A stretch of DNA of 64,000 nucleotides from Gymnogyps californianus (lineage: Eukaryota; Chordata; Aves; Accipitriformes; Cathartidae), in assembly GCF_018139145.2 (NCBI RefSeq), contig NC_059481.1:7304368-7368367 (forward strand), read 5' to 3'. The notes beneath the pieces are model-generated. The model saw only the letters and a program-made list of their open reading frames with translations, searched no databases and was not told the DNA's origin. Position 1 is the first letter of the stretch; the number at the start of each line of letters is the position of its first letter. The position numbers and the translations under genes were made by a program. Shown in pieces: positions 51,284-64,000 of this stretch.

Positions 51284-53984
51284 ACAGGCAGCTGTAAGGC
51301 CCAATCCCCTTGTCTGTATCTGGGCTACTATAACGATGCAAAGTGTACCTGGGAAGCATACATAATGCAAAAAAGCTCTCTGGATAGTGAAGAGATGGCT
51401 TAATATGCTTATAGTAGCCCCATCACAGCTCCCGGAGTATGGTATTTGGCTGGATTACTGCTGTACTCTGACTCTTTCTGACGCAAAGAACAACCTTTTG
51501 GGCATTCCTAGCCAAGAATAGCCAAAAATAAGTTCGAGTAGTCTGAGGCTGCACTAATTAACTGTAGAAGCCAGAAATTAGGGAAATTCAAAGATCAGAA
51601 AAAATGTTTTCAAGGCCAAAAGCTACCTTCATCATTTTTTCTGGTTTTGTTGCAAGCAGAATCCAGGGAGAATAGATAACTGCGTTCTGGATATTTCGAG
51701 ACATGGGGTATTGAGTCAGGAAGCATGCATAATGCATTGCTATGGTAATGGTTACCACAGTTGGTATCTTTTATGGGAAAAAAAAAAATTAAATTCTGTG
51801 TAAGTGTAGTTAGCTTACATAAGCAACTGCTACTTTACTCAGAAGTGCCTTTTAGTTATCTATAATATCTTAGAACTTGTCATATTTTACATTTTGTGTA
51901 GCAAAGGTAGCAGTTTACAGAAGTGACAATGTATATAGATGAAAAAGCAGGTTATTACCCTGAGCTGAGCAGGCTACTAAAGAAACAGTCTTGTCTTTGT
52001 TATGACGTACTATACTTACAATACAATTAACTACAGTATCTGATAACTGCTAATGTGCCAACAGTTGTAAGAAATTCCAATAACAGACTGGAAAGTACTT
52101 TTTATGGTATTTCTGAAATGGAAATCTCCAAAACTACTTGGGAAAGACACTTGTTCTGACATCTTTATTTGCTTTTCTCTTCTTATCCTTCATTTCTCTT
52201 TTACATTTCTTTCTACTGCTGACGATAGCCATGGCTTGTCTGTTCCAGGTTCCAAACTGAGATGAGCAGCTTCCTGTCAAATAAGCCAATGCTACTGGAC
52301 GAATTGACCTTGACATGACTGCTGTGATGCCAAAAGCCACAAGCTAACTGGTAACAATTGTTAGGTATGTCACCGCTAATTTTTATTGTTGATGCATGTC
52401 ATAAAAATATCAGGTGGCAAAGAAGCACAACAGTGCAGCCCCTTGCTTCATCAAAATCTAATCCTCTTGAACCTCAATAAACATTTGGGATCAGACATAA
52501 TGTGAATAAAACCTTTTCCATATGCTTATTACCTGCTGTATTAGCTCCCAATTTACAAAACATGTTTGCACTAAAAATACATGCAAAATTAGGGATGGCA
52601 CCCTCACAGCAGTAATACTGGCAATGACTTGGGCATGCCAAGTAGCAGATGTTTGGAGGAAGCCAGTCAAGGTTTTGTCTCAGTAATTGCTGGCAAGAAA
52701 TGGCTGTTCCTGCTTTTCTTGATCCTTGATTGCATTGGCTCAATACATCCTCTCTTGCAGAACACCCTCTATGAGGAGGTGCGTAATCCATGAGAATTTT
52801 CTCTTACAGATTCTTCCCACATAAATGTCATCAGGAGAGCAGGATTTGTTTTCTATTTCCAATGCCACTCCAAATCATTCAGATGTGGAGAAAAACATGA
52901 CCATTCATGGAGCTCTGTATTTCCATACTAAGCACATCCTTAGATGCTCTTTTGAGGACTAACTACTTCTCTAAATAATCCTTGGAAGTAGGAAAATGTG
53001 AGGTAGAATAAACAAATGCACCAGGCTCTGCTTTTTCCTTTCTAGTTGCTATTTTACAGAAACACCTATCCTCCCAACTTCTTTCCCCAGACAAAACATA
53101 GGAGTTTGGGAGGGGGAAGGAAGAAGAGTAGTATCATTTAAGCCTGTGAGCCTACTTTCAGAATAAAGGGAATGAATTTGCACATGCAGAATTGCTCTGT
53201 ACAGAATATGGGGTACAGTCAGTCCTGCTTTTTAAAAACACTGCATGGCACTGGCAGCACTGAGATTTGACTGGAATGCTGCTTTACATTTCTACACGAG
53301 AGTTACTACATCAGTAGTGTAAAGATGATTACAGGTAAGAAATTACAATTATGTTTGAAGACTGTCATGTCTGGATTTCTGTGATGATATTTCCTGTTCA
53401 TAGTTCAAGGCATCTCGTTAGAAATGGGTATATTTCAGATTCCCTACACATTTGTTTAAATATTAAAAAGTTAATGAATCACAGCAACATGACAATCCTG
53501 CCTGATATAGCATGGACTTGCTGTATTTACTAGGATTTAAAAGTGTGGTTTCTGTAAAGTGCTAGCTGGTGCATTCTGATACATGTTCTGAAAGTACAGT
53601 GACCCTCATTTCTGTCTTTGGATGGAGTCTCTGGTTACTCTGAACTGCCTGCTCAGTGGTTGGTTGATTTCATTCATCTTACAAATTACTCACTAACAAA
53701 AAATGAACAGTGGCACATCTAAGGACCTTCTAATTTGGAGGACCTCCTTGTCAATGTCCTACTGCCGTTGCCAGCCTGGCCTGGCTTTTCACCACACCAA
53801 GAAGAGAGGGAAGCTTGACAAGGGGGATCCAACTTACTGTGAAGCCATTTTCTGTTTCCTTACCCTGTTATGTCACTGAACAAAGCACAACTAGGAAGGA
53901 TCTAACAGCTCCTCGGACACCTTTTAGAAGCAGTGCGTGCTGTCATGTTCAGTGTACCCTACTTCAGCCTAGTTTCCCATACTT

Positions 53985-54670
53985 GCATATCTGAGCCTTT
54001 AATTCTTGCCCTCTCCTTTTTTCATTTTTTATCTCCTTCCATAAGCTGTTTCTTTTCCAGAATAAAGAGTTCCAGCCTGCTCAATTATTTTCCCTATGGA
54101 AAACATTCCGTCCCATGCATTTGATCATCATTGCCTTTCTCTGAACTTTTTTCAGAGCTAATGTAACATTTTCAAGATGCAAGCCCCGGAACAGTACACA
54201 GTATTCCAGGTGTGAGCAAATGGTGGCATTATAGACTGACATATTTCCTGTTTTGTTCTTTTTTCCTTTCCTAACAATTCCAAACATTTGAATTTTTGGA
54301 CTGCTGCCATGCACTGAGTTGATGTTTTTATGAAACTGTCTATCATCTGTCACAATCCCAAACTTTCACTTCTGAGTGTTAACAGGCAACTCAGAGCTCA
54401 TGGCTTTATTCATAAAGCCAAGAACACTTTTGCCCACGTACATCATTTCACATTTATCTACACTAAATTTCCTCTGCCGTTTTGTTACCCAGTCACTTAG
54501 TCTTAAGACCCATCTACAGTTCTATGCATTCAGCTCTCACACTTCCTCCATTGAGTAAATGTGTATCCTCAGCAAACTTTTCCACCTCACTGCTAAGACC
54601 TTTTTCCAATCAATTTTTGAGTTTGTTAAGAAGAATCAATCCCCTGCAGAATTCCACTGATGACTTCTCT
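53985..54670 (-). mobile_element. CR1/L3-type LINE fragment: end of the reverse transcriptase domain and ORF2 C-terminus, decayed
   Basis: On the minus strand the translated pieces follow the order of CR1 ORF2. First comes a degraded GVPQGS region near 54,640-54,670. Next is KFAEDTHLL at about 54,576-54,562, corresponding to the RT FADDTKL motif. RKFSVDKCEMMYVGK follows near 54,470-54,425. Then FGIVRKGKKNKTGNM and CSHLEYCVLFRGLHLENV are found at about 54,295-54,180, and KKVQRKAMMIKCM near 54,160-54,120. These match the family pattern (FADDTK, then NVDKCKVMHIG, LEYCVQFW, VQRRATKMIKG). The second catalytic aspartate is Glu here, and frameshifts and stops interrupt the frame, so it is inactive. 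The 5' part is missing, as usual for truncated LINE copies. Both ends are approximate. Confidence 0.88.
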
Positions 54671-55840
54671 CTGTATTGTCACTGTGCTCACATAGTTGAA
54701 GGTTTGGGATGGGGCACGATTATGGTGCTGGGGAATGTGGTATTCAGCATGGGTCTATAGGGTGTTACAGAGCTGTGTGGTCCCTTATCTCAGACTTCAT
54801 GCATAAGAATCGTTTGCAGGACTGTACTATGCTCTGTCTCTTGCAGTGGGATCCTGCATACCAGCTAGAGCTGATCAACCTGATCTGTGACTTCTGGTTC
54901 TTCTGTGCCTGACACACCGATCAGGAAGTGAGGGGATAATTTGGCTTTTCCCAGCAGTGGAGGACTGTGCATTTTCTGCCAAGATTCTGCATTCACTGAA
55001 GTCCTCTTGAAAGGGATTTTTTCTATATGCAGTCCAGCCCTATGGCCTTTGCCTGTCATGTGGTTTGACCCCCACGTTACATATCCCTCTTCATGTGATC
55101 AGATACATGAAGTCCCACATGTAAGAAAGAATAAACGTCAGAAGTCTGACTTCTAGTAGGAGGTAGGACGCTAATTCTCTTTGCCAAAAGAATGCATCAG
55201 GGCATAGAAAAAGTATTTTAGAGCAAAGGAAGTTTAACAGTTCACAGCCTCGTGACCCAATAAGATAGGACCCAATACAGCAGTTTGGTGAGGAAACTAT
55301 GTAAAAGAGGAGTAGAAAGTCTATAGAAATATGATTTGGTTTGATATACGCATGCAAAAGGAACCATATATAATCTGTTGGAAGTGAGTGAGTATATCAG
55401 CAGCAGTAGTAAAACATAAAAACTGAACGTTTAAATGGCTATTGTTTTTTATTTGGTTTGGACTTCATGGGCTTGATTTACCACTACAGTGCACTTAATT
55501 TTGTTGTTTGCATATGGAAAGTGGGTATGAATGTTTCCAACTCAGCAAGGAATCACCTCCAAATTCCTGAAGTGTGAAAATTATCATATCTCCAAATTTG
55601 GGCTTGTACTCTTCACTGGGTTGTGTTTGGATGCCATTTGTTCCTGTCTGGGGAACACAGAGTCCAAAAGAGTATTTTGTTTACCACGTGCAATGAAGAA
55701 AAGGCAGTATTTGTCACTATGCCTTTGAAACATCATAGTTACATTTGTATTGGTTGGTAAGGAACATAGATTCATTAAGTGATATTAGTGAATCAAACCA
55801 AGAAATGCTTCTAAACCTCTTATATGTATCCTCTATATTT

Positions 55841-55857
55841 GTGTGTGTGTGTGTGTA
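55841..55857. repeat. (GT)8 microsatellite
   Basis: An uninterrupted GT dinucleotide run. Confidence 0.95.
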
Positions 55858-58800
55858 TCATGTCCAGGAAAACTGGGCAAACAAATCATCACTACTAAAT
55901 GTTATGATATTGTTACAATTCTAAATAATCATTCACAGCAATAATTTCAAATAGGTAGCCAAGGAATTTTTTAACAACTGTGATATAGTACCATCTAGTG
56001 GCCAAATTGAACAGGACTTTATCAGAGACTGGTACCTTAAGTTTTCAGTATTAACTGCCAAATGCTGCATAGTTGCTGCCTGATTTTATTATTATTATGG
56101 TGCAGAAAGCATCCTTCTACTTTTAATAGATATGTAACTTACTGCATAACCTTGCAAATCTAAATATAACAACTTATTGCCCTGGCTTGTTCACTCAGCT
56201 TCTTCTCAGACACAGCTTTTTGAATCCTGTGGTTTTGATTGAGGAGGACAGAAGATACTCGAAAAATGTCTTTGCAGTTTTAAATCCAACATTGCTTTTT
56301 TGAGATTTTTTTTGCCAATTACTATTTCACTGAGTATTCATTGCAAAGAAAAGTAAGTTCTATCTCTAAAGGAAAAAGTTTAAGGGAGTTCTGAGCTATT
56401 ACTTTTCAAATGGTAAGGAAAATGAGAAAAGGCCAATTTACTACATTCATTCAATAAGCCTGATACTGTAACACCTTCTCAATCATCCTGTCTTAGTGTG
56501 AATTTAATTTTTGTAACTCAGGTTTTTTAATTGTTAGGAAAAAAAATGTTGTAGTTACTTAGCCAGACCATAAGCTTTTCAGCCTAACATACAGTATAGA
56601 TAATCTGATGATTATGTGATGAAATAGTAAGAAGTTAAATAGAAACTTACATTTATAAGCATCAGATTGCCATCTTACAGAAAAATGCAAGTAATTCTTT
56701 TGTGACTGCTAGGCTATAGTGCCTTGTCAGATAATTGGGTCTTTGTCCTCAACAGTACTGAGATTAAGGCATGAATTCAATTTTTTGGATTGTGCTCCCT
56801 GTGCTCTTACCAAGTTTCTGAAGGAACACAAAACACACGCTAAAATGCCATAAAAATTCTAATTCCTAAATTAATAATGATGTTTAGAGGTGTCAGATGC
56901 CAATATATGGCTGTCCAAATAAATTGTAAAGATCTGGTGCTGTGGCTCAGCTCTGCACTTCTTCCTGAATAAATGCTGTTTACATGATTTGTATACGTTA
57001 TTTTTTATTATCTAAAGCAAAGCAGTGACTGTCTCCTTTCCCACAGGACTTATAATTAGCAGTGAAGTTTTGCCACACTTAAGCTCTTAAGCTTTTTTCC
57101 TCAGTGCAAAATGTTGAATTTCAAATGTTGAAAAATGATTTATTTAAGAGCTGTAAAATACAATTCCAATAGATTCAGAAAGGTATATTCTACAATAGAA
57201 CTGAGCCAGTCCAAAATTTTAAACGTAAGTGGGAAATACATAAAGCAGACTTCAAATACAAATTAATTGCATGAACTATGAAGCATGTATACACACAAAC
57301 ATAATCCATTTACGTGAAAATGGAAAAGCTGCGTGCAAAAATCTCTTGTTGCTCACAGTGTGAAAATAAATGGCTTGTGTTATAACAACTGCAAAAATAG
57401 TATCGGATTTTCACAGTTTGGATATTACTTATTGTGATAATTTATTTGACAGACATTGTGACACAACCTTTTCTTAATACATGGGAAAGTAACACATATA
57501 TGTACTATTAATGCTACTGAGAGTTGTCTGCTTCAGCATTTTAGTTCTCAATCAATAAGAGAATAAAAACTGTTGTTGGAGGAGAAACAGAAAGTCTGAG
57601 GAAAATAATTAGCTGTCGTCTTTTATGTCATCTGCATGATTTTCACAGGGCCAGCATCAAATGTCCAGTGATGCTCGAGAGATAAAGGAAGGTAGCAAAA
57701 AAAAAAAAGTGTTGAAAGCAGTACTAATTAATTTGAGGTCATATTCAGGCAATTACTGACCCAACCTATAATTCCATCCACTTGTCTAATAGAGATTGTC
57801 CTTTTTGGAGAGGGTATTCTGGGAAAGAAGGTACAGAGAGGACAATAAACAGAACCAGGGACAACGTTTTCTGATCCAAAACCAGACCAAGAACATATCC
57901 TTAACACTGGTTTGCAGAAGACAAGCAATATGGTACTTCTGTCTGGCATCTTTGTGAGGGTGTTTGTAGATAAGCTGCTTGCCCTGTGAAGGCCTAGACC
58001 AAATCACAATATGCAAACCCCAAATTTACTGTTTCACTTGGCTTAAAGATCACATTTTTATTGCATTCATCAGAAATGCTGGAGCTGTCTCAAAAGGGGA
58101 AATTGCGAAAGTAGAGCAGGGTATCCTTATTAGGGCTCTCACCTTTAAATGAAAAATTTGGTGTGAATGCACGCACCTTTTGCATCTTTAATTTTGTTTT
58201 CTTTTTGCCCAAGGTGCTTTACTGACTGAACTATGTAATGGCTATACGATCATCTTAGCGTTTAGAACTGAGGTGATTTTGCTCTTCCCAGACATGTAAA
58301 GTAACCATATGTACCATCTATTCTGCAGTGATAAGACTCTGATAACTTGTATAAACATAAATATAAAAACATAGCTTTACAATTGCTATGTAATTGTGTA
58401 ACATCTATTATTATCTGTATTATCAAGGTACTCTAGCTTACCGTGATGCTCCAACTAACATCGTCTGGAATTTTGTCATTTACTTCAGAGGTAGGAAGTT
58501 CTTGTCCTTAGAGTGTCTGTGTGTCTGACATTTTTCTATCATTGGAAAAAATACTCTACAAATGATTGAGAATATTTACAAATATTGGGAAAAGGGCAGT
58601 GAAGCTATTCTCCATTTTCTCTTTATGCTCATCGCTTCTAACTACTGCTACGTATTTCTAGTTGTCTTTGTGAACCCTATAGTTGTGCACCGTTGTATTT
58701 ATGGATGGTACTGATTGGTTGCCTTGTTGATAGGGCCCCTGCAACTGTGGTTTGTAGTGTGTGAATCTATGCATGATACACGCGGGTGGCACATTTGCTT

Positions 58801-61800
58801 TGCTTCCAGCTATATTGTTTTCTTCAAAAGTGGGGTTGTCATTTTCACAAATTGTTACAAGCACTTGAGACTCTCTTCTCCACAAATACAGTGTTGATTG
58901 GGTAAGATTTTCTTTCTGGTGTTTGACACGAGTGTGGCACTTAAGAAAAAACTAGCATAAGCCAGTTACCTATTATATTTTTCTCTTGGATGGAGGAGAT
59001 GAGTGTCAGCATACAACAGAAGATGTGGAAAGATTGGCGCTTTTTTAACCTAGTGTCAAGGTATATTTTTTTCCCAGGACACTGGTGTTGAAGTAAATTG
59101 TGTGCTATTGCACACCAGTTTGTCTTCACATTGAGTTCTCTGTTTCCAATAGAGATGACTATTCCCTTCTTGCTGTGTGACTTCTGGGGCTACATCAACT
59201 TCCACGCTTAATACTGATACACTGCGGGGAGAGTATAGCCCCAGCATCTTTTTTCCGTCTTCCAGGGTATATGCAGGACTGATACACCATATACTTTCTT
59301 ATCAGGTGGAATGTATATAACAATCTTTTAGTGAGACTACCTGACTCTGCAAATACTGATACTGTCATGTTTTATGATATCTGGTTGATTTTTTTAGAGC
59401 TATCAAGTATTTCCAGCATAGACCGGCTTCAGGAAAGTTTTCATATTTGTCTTCTACTTCCCTAATGTGGTTCTTTAGCTGCAGGCACTTCTTAATTGGT
59501 TTGGTTTTGTAAGTGAATTGTCTTGTGATGTTACAGGACCAGTGCTACAGAATTAATCTATTTAAAGCCGAACGGCACATATTCAGATTATGAATGACTG
59601 CAAGTCTCCTGGAACTCTTGTGAATGTATATGGAGAAAGGAGTTCTGACTGGGATGTCAGTAGTTGTGGGTATAGATCAGCCCATACTGTACAATTTGGG
59701 CCCAAGCTATATTGTATCAAGTGTCTTCATATTCCATTACCATTTCATGTTTCACTGCTACTCAAGATTAACTTAACCTCTTACGATCACAATTTTTTCC
59801 AATCACTTCACAGTCATTAAGTTTTACTATACTTCTACAAGCTAGTGTAATCCAGTCCCTAGCTGAAACTTAACAAAACTAAACTAGACATGCAAAGGTA
59901 TTAAGGCTTCATAATTTACTGTTTATATGCTACTGACACATCAAAACAGCAGTACAGCTTTTAACTACTTTTCAAGCATTTTTCTCAGAATTTAAGTTTC
60001 TGTCTTAGCTGGACATATGTAAATTACCTACAGTATTTCTTAACAGCTAATGAGCTATTGAGAGCTCTAGTCCATTCTCAGCTAGATTCCTTACTGAATT
60101 AGGCGAAGCATGATTCCAAACACATAACTGCAAATGCCTGAACTGAATACTGTCTACCTAAAATGCAGCATTTTACGACTTTCCAAAGTTTTGTTTGTGT
60201 CCTCTTTTTAGGTTCAGATCTCTGAAGCAGGGACTTAAATCCCAGTATCCCAGCATGTATCAAGTTACATGCTGTTCTTACATAGGTCTTCCTCAGTTTC
60301 TATTCCTCTTAAAATAAATAAAAGTAACAGGAACTGTGATATTAACTTAGGTTGTCTCTCACATTCCAAGAAAGCTTATGAGTAAAATGTACTTCTACGT
60401 ATGTGCTTAGTCCCTGAACACTGAAAACTAGCAGTGTCATCAATGCATTACATCACTACTGAATACCTGTAGTAAAGACCAGAGGTGAGCCCCAGCATTC
60501 ATCAGCATCAAAAGATACTTGTTACACAAAACAGAATCATAGTTTACAAATGCCAAGTAAAATCAGATGCAAATGAAAAACTTCTTGAAAGCATCAGTGG
60601 TGTACTTCACTTAGATGGAAACTAAGTGACAGGAAATATTGTGATCATTAAAGACATCATGACACTGATAATTTTAACCTGTATTTGTTGAATGATTGAT
60701 TCAGTTGTTCCTCAGCAGAAGGGCTTCCTTCTTGGTCACTCATCTGACAGGTTTCATGCAGCTCCATCTCTGATACAGCCGTCAGTTTTGTTTGCCGTGG
60801 TAACCGTGGGAAACATCTATGCATACTGTCTGGATAACAATAAAGAAATTTCTCTTAATAGCTGATACATAGTTCAAAATAACACCTACAGTTTGATGTA
60901 ATTCTGTCTGTGATGTTGCATTTGGGTAAGTGGCTGTTTTAGGTAAAGATAATTTCTTTTGACCTTTTATAGATAAAGTTGCTTCCATATTTATATTTCC
61001 AGTAGACTTGAGAGGTACAGGTCAGACAATTTATAGGAATTTTGGAAATAAACCTGAAATTCTTACTCCATATAACTCCTGCCTGGCCAATGAAGAATTG
61101 ATTTCATACTGTATCATATGGGCAAGTAACAACCAAATGTTTCTCCCCATGGAGTCACTAGGAGCTTTGCTTTATACTATAATGAGAATTTTAGAAGAGT
61201 AGAAGAATCAAGTCACTAGTGTCTTGAAGAATAAATACTGCTATAACACCCCTTAAATTACTGTGGGTGTAATTCTTTGAAACAATGAAAGGAAAGAGTT
61301 CAAAGTGGTGTTAAATCAACCGTGTGCAAGCGACAGTACATCATTCACTGGCCACATTCCACTAGCACAGTTTACAGTTTTTGCAGTGAACTACATTAGT
61401 CCAGAGGCTGAGTGACCTCCTGGAACCATGCCACGTTTCCAGCACCTGTCAAATGGTTCTTTCTGTCGGGCATGAAGACAATGGAAACACATTAAAATAC
61501 CCATATCTGCCAACATGGGCAGGTCCAGAAGAGAGAAATTGGACCCTGCTGTACATGCAGTTGATCAATAACGGGGATTGATTCTATTCTGTGTGCTCAG
61601 TCAGCCTGCCATAAAGAGTCTCTTTAACAAGTACAGTGGGCAGGTTGGCACACAACTGCTACGGTAGCTGAGGTGTTGAAGCCACATAGCACAGGCATAG
61701 CAACTTCTTATCATCCATCTAGACAGTGTTCCTTCCATTTTGATTCCTTTGTCCTATCAATCGGCTGTTACAGGGTAGAGAAGAAAATTATTTTAATGGA

Positions 61801-61874
61801 AATAATAAACGATGCTCTTTTTCATCATACCTTTCTGTGTACTTTATAACAGGGTTTATCAAAATCAATCTATA

Positions 61875-61912
61875 AAAATCCACAATGCATGAAAATCCAT
61901 AATGCATAATGC
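61875..61912. repeat. Short tandem duplication (AATCCAnAATGCAT units)
   Basis: AAAATCCACAATGCATG is followed by AAAATCCATAATGCATAAT and a third partial AATGCAT. The period is about 17 bp. Confidence 0.8.
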
Positions 61913-63692
61913 ATTTAACTGAATCTGCAACATATGCGTGCGTGAATTTAAACGGATTATGTGCCTGAATTAATGTGAATATATAGCATGTGTTTTTCTT
62001 TGCCTGCTATCCAGTAGATTATTATTAGCAATAACAGATTCTAAAACTAGCTTTGCACATTTGATGTATGCTGCTGGGGGAGGGGAAGGAGGAAAGAGTG
62101 TAATAGTGGCTGAGCTAAGGCAGCCCGAGGCATTTTTCTGCCTACAGAAGGCACAGACAGACAGAATGGATTGGGGACGCTGTTCCAACAATATCCTTTA
62201 CTCTTTTGGAAATGTGCAGCACTGGCTTTCTCCTTTTTTCTCTGTATCTACTATGATGTTGTCAGGGAGACAGAGTCCTTGACTTGCACCCAACTGCCAA
62301 GGCCATCACCCTTTATAAAAGTACTACTCCCCAAACCTTGCACCCACTGGAAGATTTAAGTCTGTTCTGTGACAGGCCCCTGCATGAAATATTTAGGTGG
62401 TATAGAATAAAAATCTCCCTGTGCTGTCTGCAGTTAATTCAGAGGAAGCCAAAACTTCATTCCAAAATGCGTATTCCGAAAGACCTGGCTTTATAATGTA
62501 TTTATAATCCTTTGTATTTTTATTTGTATGCTTTTTAAAAAAAAGATAGTGTAAAGAGGCCCTAAGTAGCCTTTTCATAACGTGGTTGTCCATGAAGTAC
62601 ATTCTACATGTATTAAAATCTACAACAACATTTATGAATCTCCTTCGATTTTCTTGTAACTGCCATAAAACCGTACTGTAAATTGATCTTGAAAAGATAC
62701 ACTAAATGGGCATCTGTTCATAAGCAAATTACGGTAAAATATCTGTTGCCTTCTCGAATAATTGGCTCTCTAACTGTCAATTTTAAAAGTAATCAGGTTT
62801 TCAAGAGAGGACACAGACTACAGCTATTTTAAAGGTCAAAATGGGTTTAGATTTTAATTTTTCTTATTTAATTTATTAAAATTCTTACAGTACTCAGACT
62901 TAGTGGTTTTTATTTATAAACAGTTGTAATACTAAGGTGTTTAAGCCTGTTACTGAACAGACTGGTAAAAGACATGACTATTTTAATTAAATTCTAAAAG
63001 GACATTCTTCTGTATATAACCTTTGAGCACAACCCTGCAGTCATTGCTGAGAGAACTCTAGCTGACTTGAAAGATTCAAAATTGGAATATAACAGACACA
63101 AAAAATAAAAATAGGTCACTAGGATATAATTGTAAACACTCTGCACATATTTTTTCACATTATCTTTGCTAATATCTAGTAAAACATTGTTTCTCAAATA
63201 GGTATGAATAATGCAGTTTTTTACAGATAGGTATAGTAAATAATGTGACTTACAAGAAAAATGTGAAAGGGATCAATTACTCAGGCACTATGCCTACAGA
63301 ACTTCTCAGTCTATTTTTAAATATTTCAGAAATGGGAAGGAAAGTAAAAGATCAGTGTTACATTTCTGAGCTAAGCGTTGTCAGTAGCACTTAAGAATCC
63401 TTTTCCCTATCCTGACTCGTATTCATTAGTAGCAGCAATGTTAATATACAGTATTTTGCTACCAGTTTAAATGTTCAAAGAAGTATAACAATAACATATA
63501 TTTGTTTAATAAATTTTCCTTCCCATTATTTTCTCTTTCATAACAAAGAATCATAAAGACAGCAAAAACTCTCTCTTGTTTAGTGCAAGAGAGAAAGTAA
63601 ACACTAATTATAGCAAATAACTATTAGTGTCAAAGGATTCCAAGACATTACCAATATACACTTAAGCATTTCAGAGCAGACAGTGACCTTAC

Positions 63693-64000
63693 CTTCATAG
63701 CCAAGGAGAAAGCATGTCAGCAAGTTAGGACAGACCTCCTCCAAAATGGAACAAAAAGCAGAGAAAGCACTTGGGCCTTTTAAAGAGAGTTTATCTAAAA
63801 AATATTCAGTTCTCTTCTTGTAGCTCTCCTGGGACCAAATGTCTTTGTATTCCTCCAAGGAAAAGACTCTCTTGTAAACCAAATATGACAGCACTTTGTT
63901 CACATCCAGCTCTTCCAGTATTTTCTCTCTCTGATTGCTTGGGATTTCAGAAAGCCACTTCTTCCCGTTTTCATGTTCTCTTTTGGTAGATTTTGCACAG
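63693..64000 (-). CDS. Partial coding exon with a CARD-like death-fold domain (5' end outside the window)
   Basis: On the minus strand the frame is open from the window edge through 102 codons and ends in GGC TAT GAA G with a clean donor /GTAAGG, so it exits in phase 1. About 15 charged linker residues (KSTKREHENGKKW) come first. The next roughly 80 residues resemble a CARD six-helix pattern: EKILEELDVNKVLSYLVYKR, a turn and VFSLEEYKDI, an acidic helix with KKRTEYFLDKLSLKG, then PSAFSAFCSILEEVCPNLLT and CFLLGYEG. The LDxLxxKGxxAFxxFCxxLEE signature is close to that of caspase-2 and CARMA-type CARDs. CARDs are assembly domains of apoptosis and innate-immune complexes (family knowledge). Because linker sequence precedes it, the domain is internal or C-terminal rather than at the very N-terminus. 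I cannot name the gene. The rest lies beyond 64,000 and possibly to the left. Confidence 0.75.

Larger units (their letters stand above)
36151..53984. other. Long AT-rich stretch without a secure gene
   Basis: I see no domain-bearing or splice-validated exon here. Low-complexity sequence is common. Longer open frames occur at 35,952-36,467 (+), 41,111-41,497 (-), 42,404-42,685 (-) and 52,474-52,791 (-). None resembles a known protein to me and all have weak or no splice context. If the CARD-like gene at the right edge is large, this may be intron. Confidence 0.45.
54671..63692. other. AT-rich DNA, probably intron or 3' flank of the CARD-like gene
   Basis: No coding exon is supported. The minus-strand open frames near 57,728-58,016, 58,658-58,885 and 59,056-59,247 are protein-like in composition but lack convincing splice sites and known domains. 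The sequence at 63,600-63,692 just downstream of the terminal exon is intronic by its GT donor. Confidence 0.5.

Noticed and set aside
54376..54760. Plus-strand frames of 60-92 codons
   Set aside because: They are antisense to the CR1 reverse-transcriptase fragment, which explains the sequence in the minus-strand frame.
1..64000. CRISPR array, operon, tRNA or rRNA gene
   Set aside because: No regularly spaced repeats, clustered same-strand ORFs with ribosome binding sites, or cloverleaf-type B-box sequences were seen; the window is vertebrate in character.

Overview
The window looks like vertebrate nuclear DNA, most likely from a bird. It is AT-rich and gene-poor. It has one strong CpG island, exons recognisable only by splice signals, two solo LTRs of a family I associate with bird genomes, and decayed CR1-type LINE fragments. 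Nothing in it is bacterial: there are no operons, ribosome binding sites, CRISPR arrays or long intact ORFs.

Layout. At 1-6,955 lie two related solo LTRs in opposite orientation, each with a perfect 5-bp target-site duplication (938-1532 on +, 6355-6950 on -), with an old CR1-like 3' fragment between them. From about 7 to 20.9 kb I see AT-rich DNA with no secure gene, only weak exon-like segments near 12.2 and 17.4 kb. At 20,923-30,364 is the best-supported gene start in the window, read leftwards on the minus strand. Its first coding exon (30,364-30,270) sits in a CpG island (about 29.69-31.69 kb). It splices in phase across a 9.2-kb intron to a second coding exon (21,055-20,923). The product has a short N-terminus followed by a strongly basic segment with the phosphosite-like string RSKSLDS. 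I do not recognise the gene. The upstream flank of the island holds a 50-bp CT-rich minisatellite, a GGTGAG-rich array and a C24 tract.

From about 31.7 to 63.7 kb the sequence is again AT-rich. It has a reverse-transcriptase-derived CR1 fragment at 53,985-54,670 (-), several microsatellites, and a few exon-like segments that I can neither confirm nor dismiss. At the right edge (63,693-64,000, minus strand) is an incomplete coding exon. Its 102 visible codons end in what looks like a CARD-type death-fold domain, followed by a clean GT donor.

Relationship of the genes. The CARD-like exon lies upstream of the CpG-island exon on the same strand. Either a CARD gene ends somewhere in 31-63 kb and a second gene starts at 30.4 kb, or the island is an internal alternative promoter of one long gene. 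The sequence alone does not decide this. I found no convincing previously undescribed system. The items most worth following are the unidentified two-exon gene start, the CARD-like exon, and the exon-like segments whose splice phases happen to fit.
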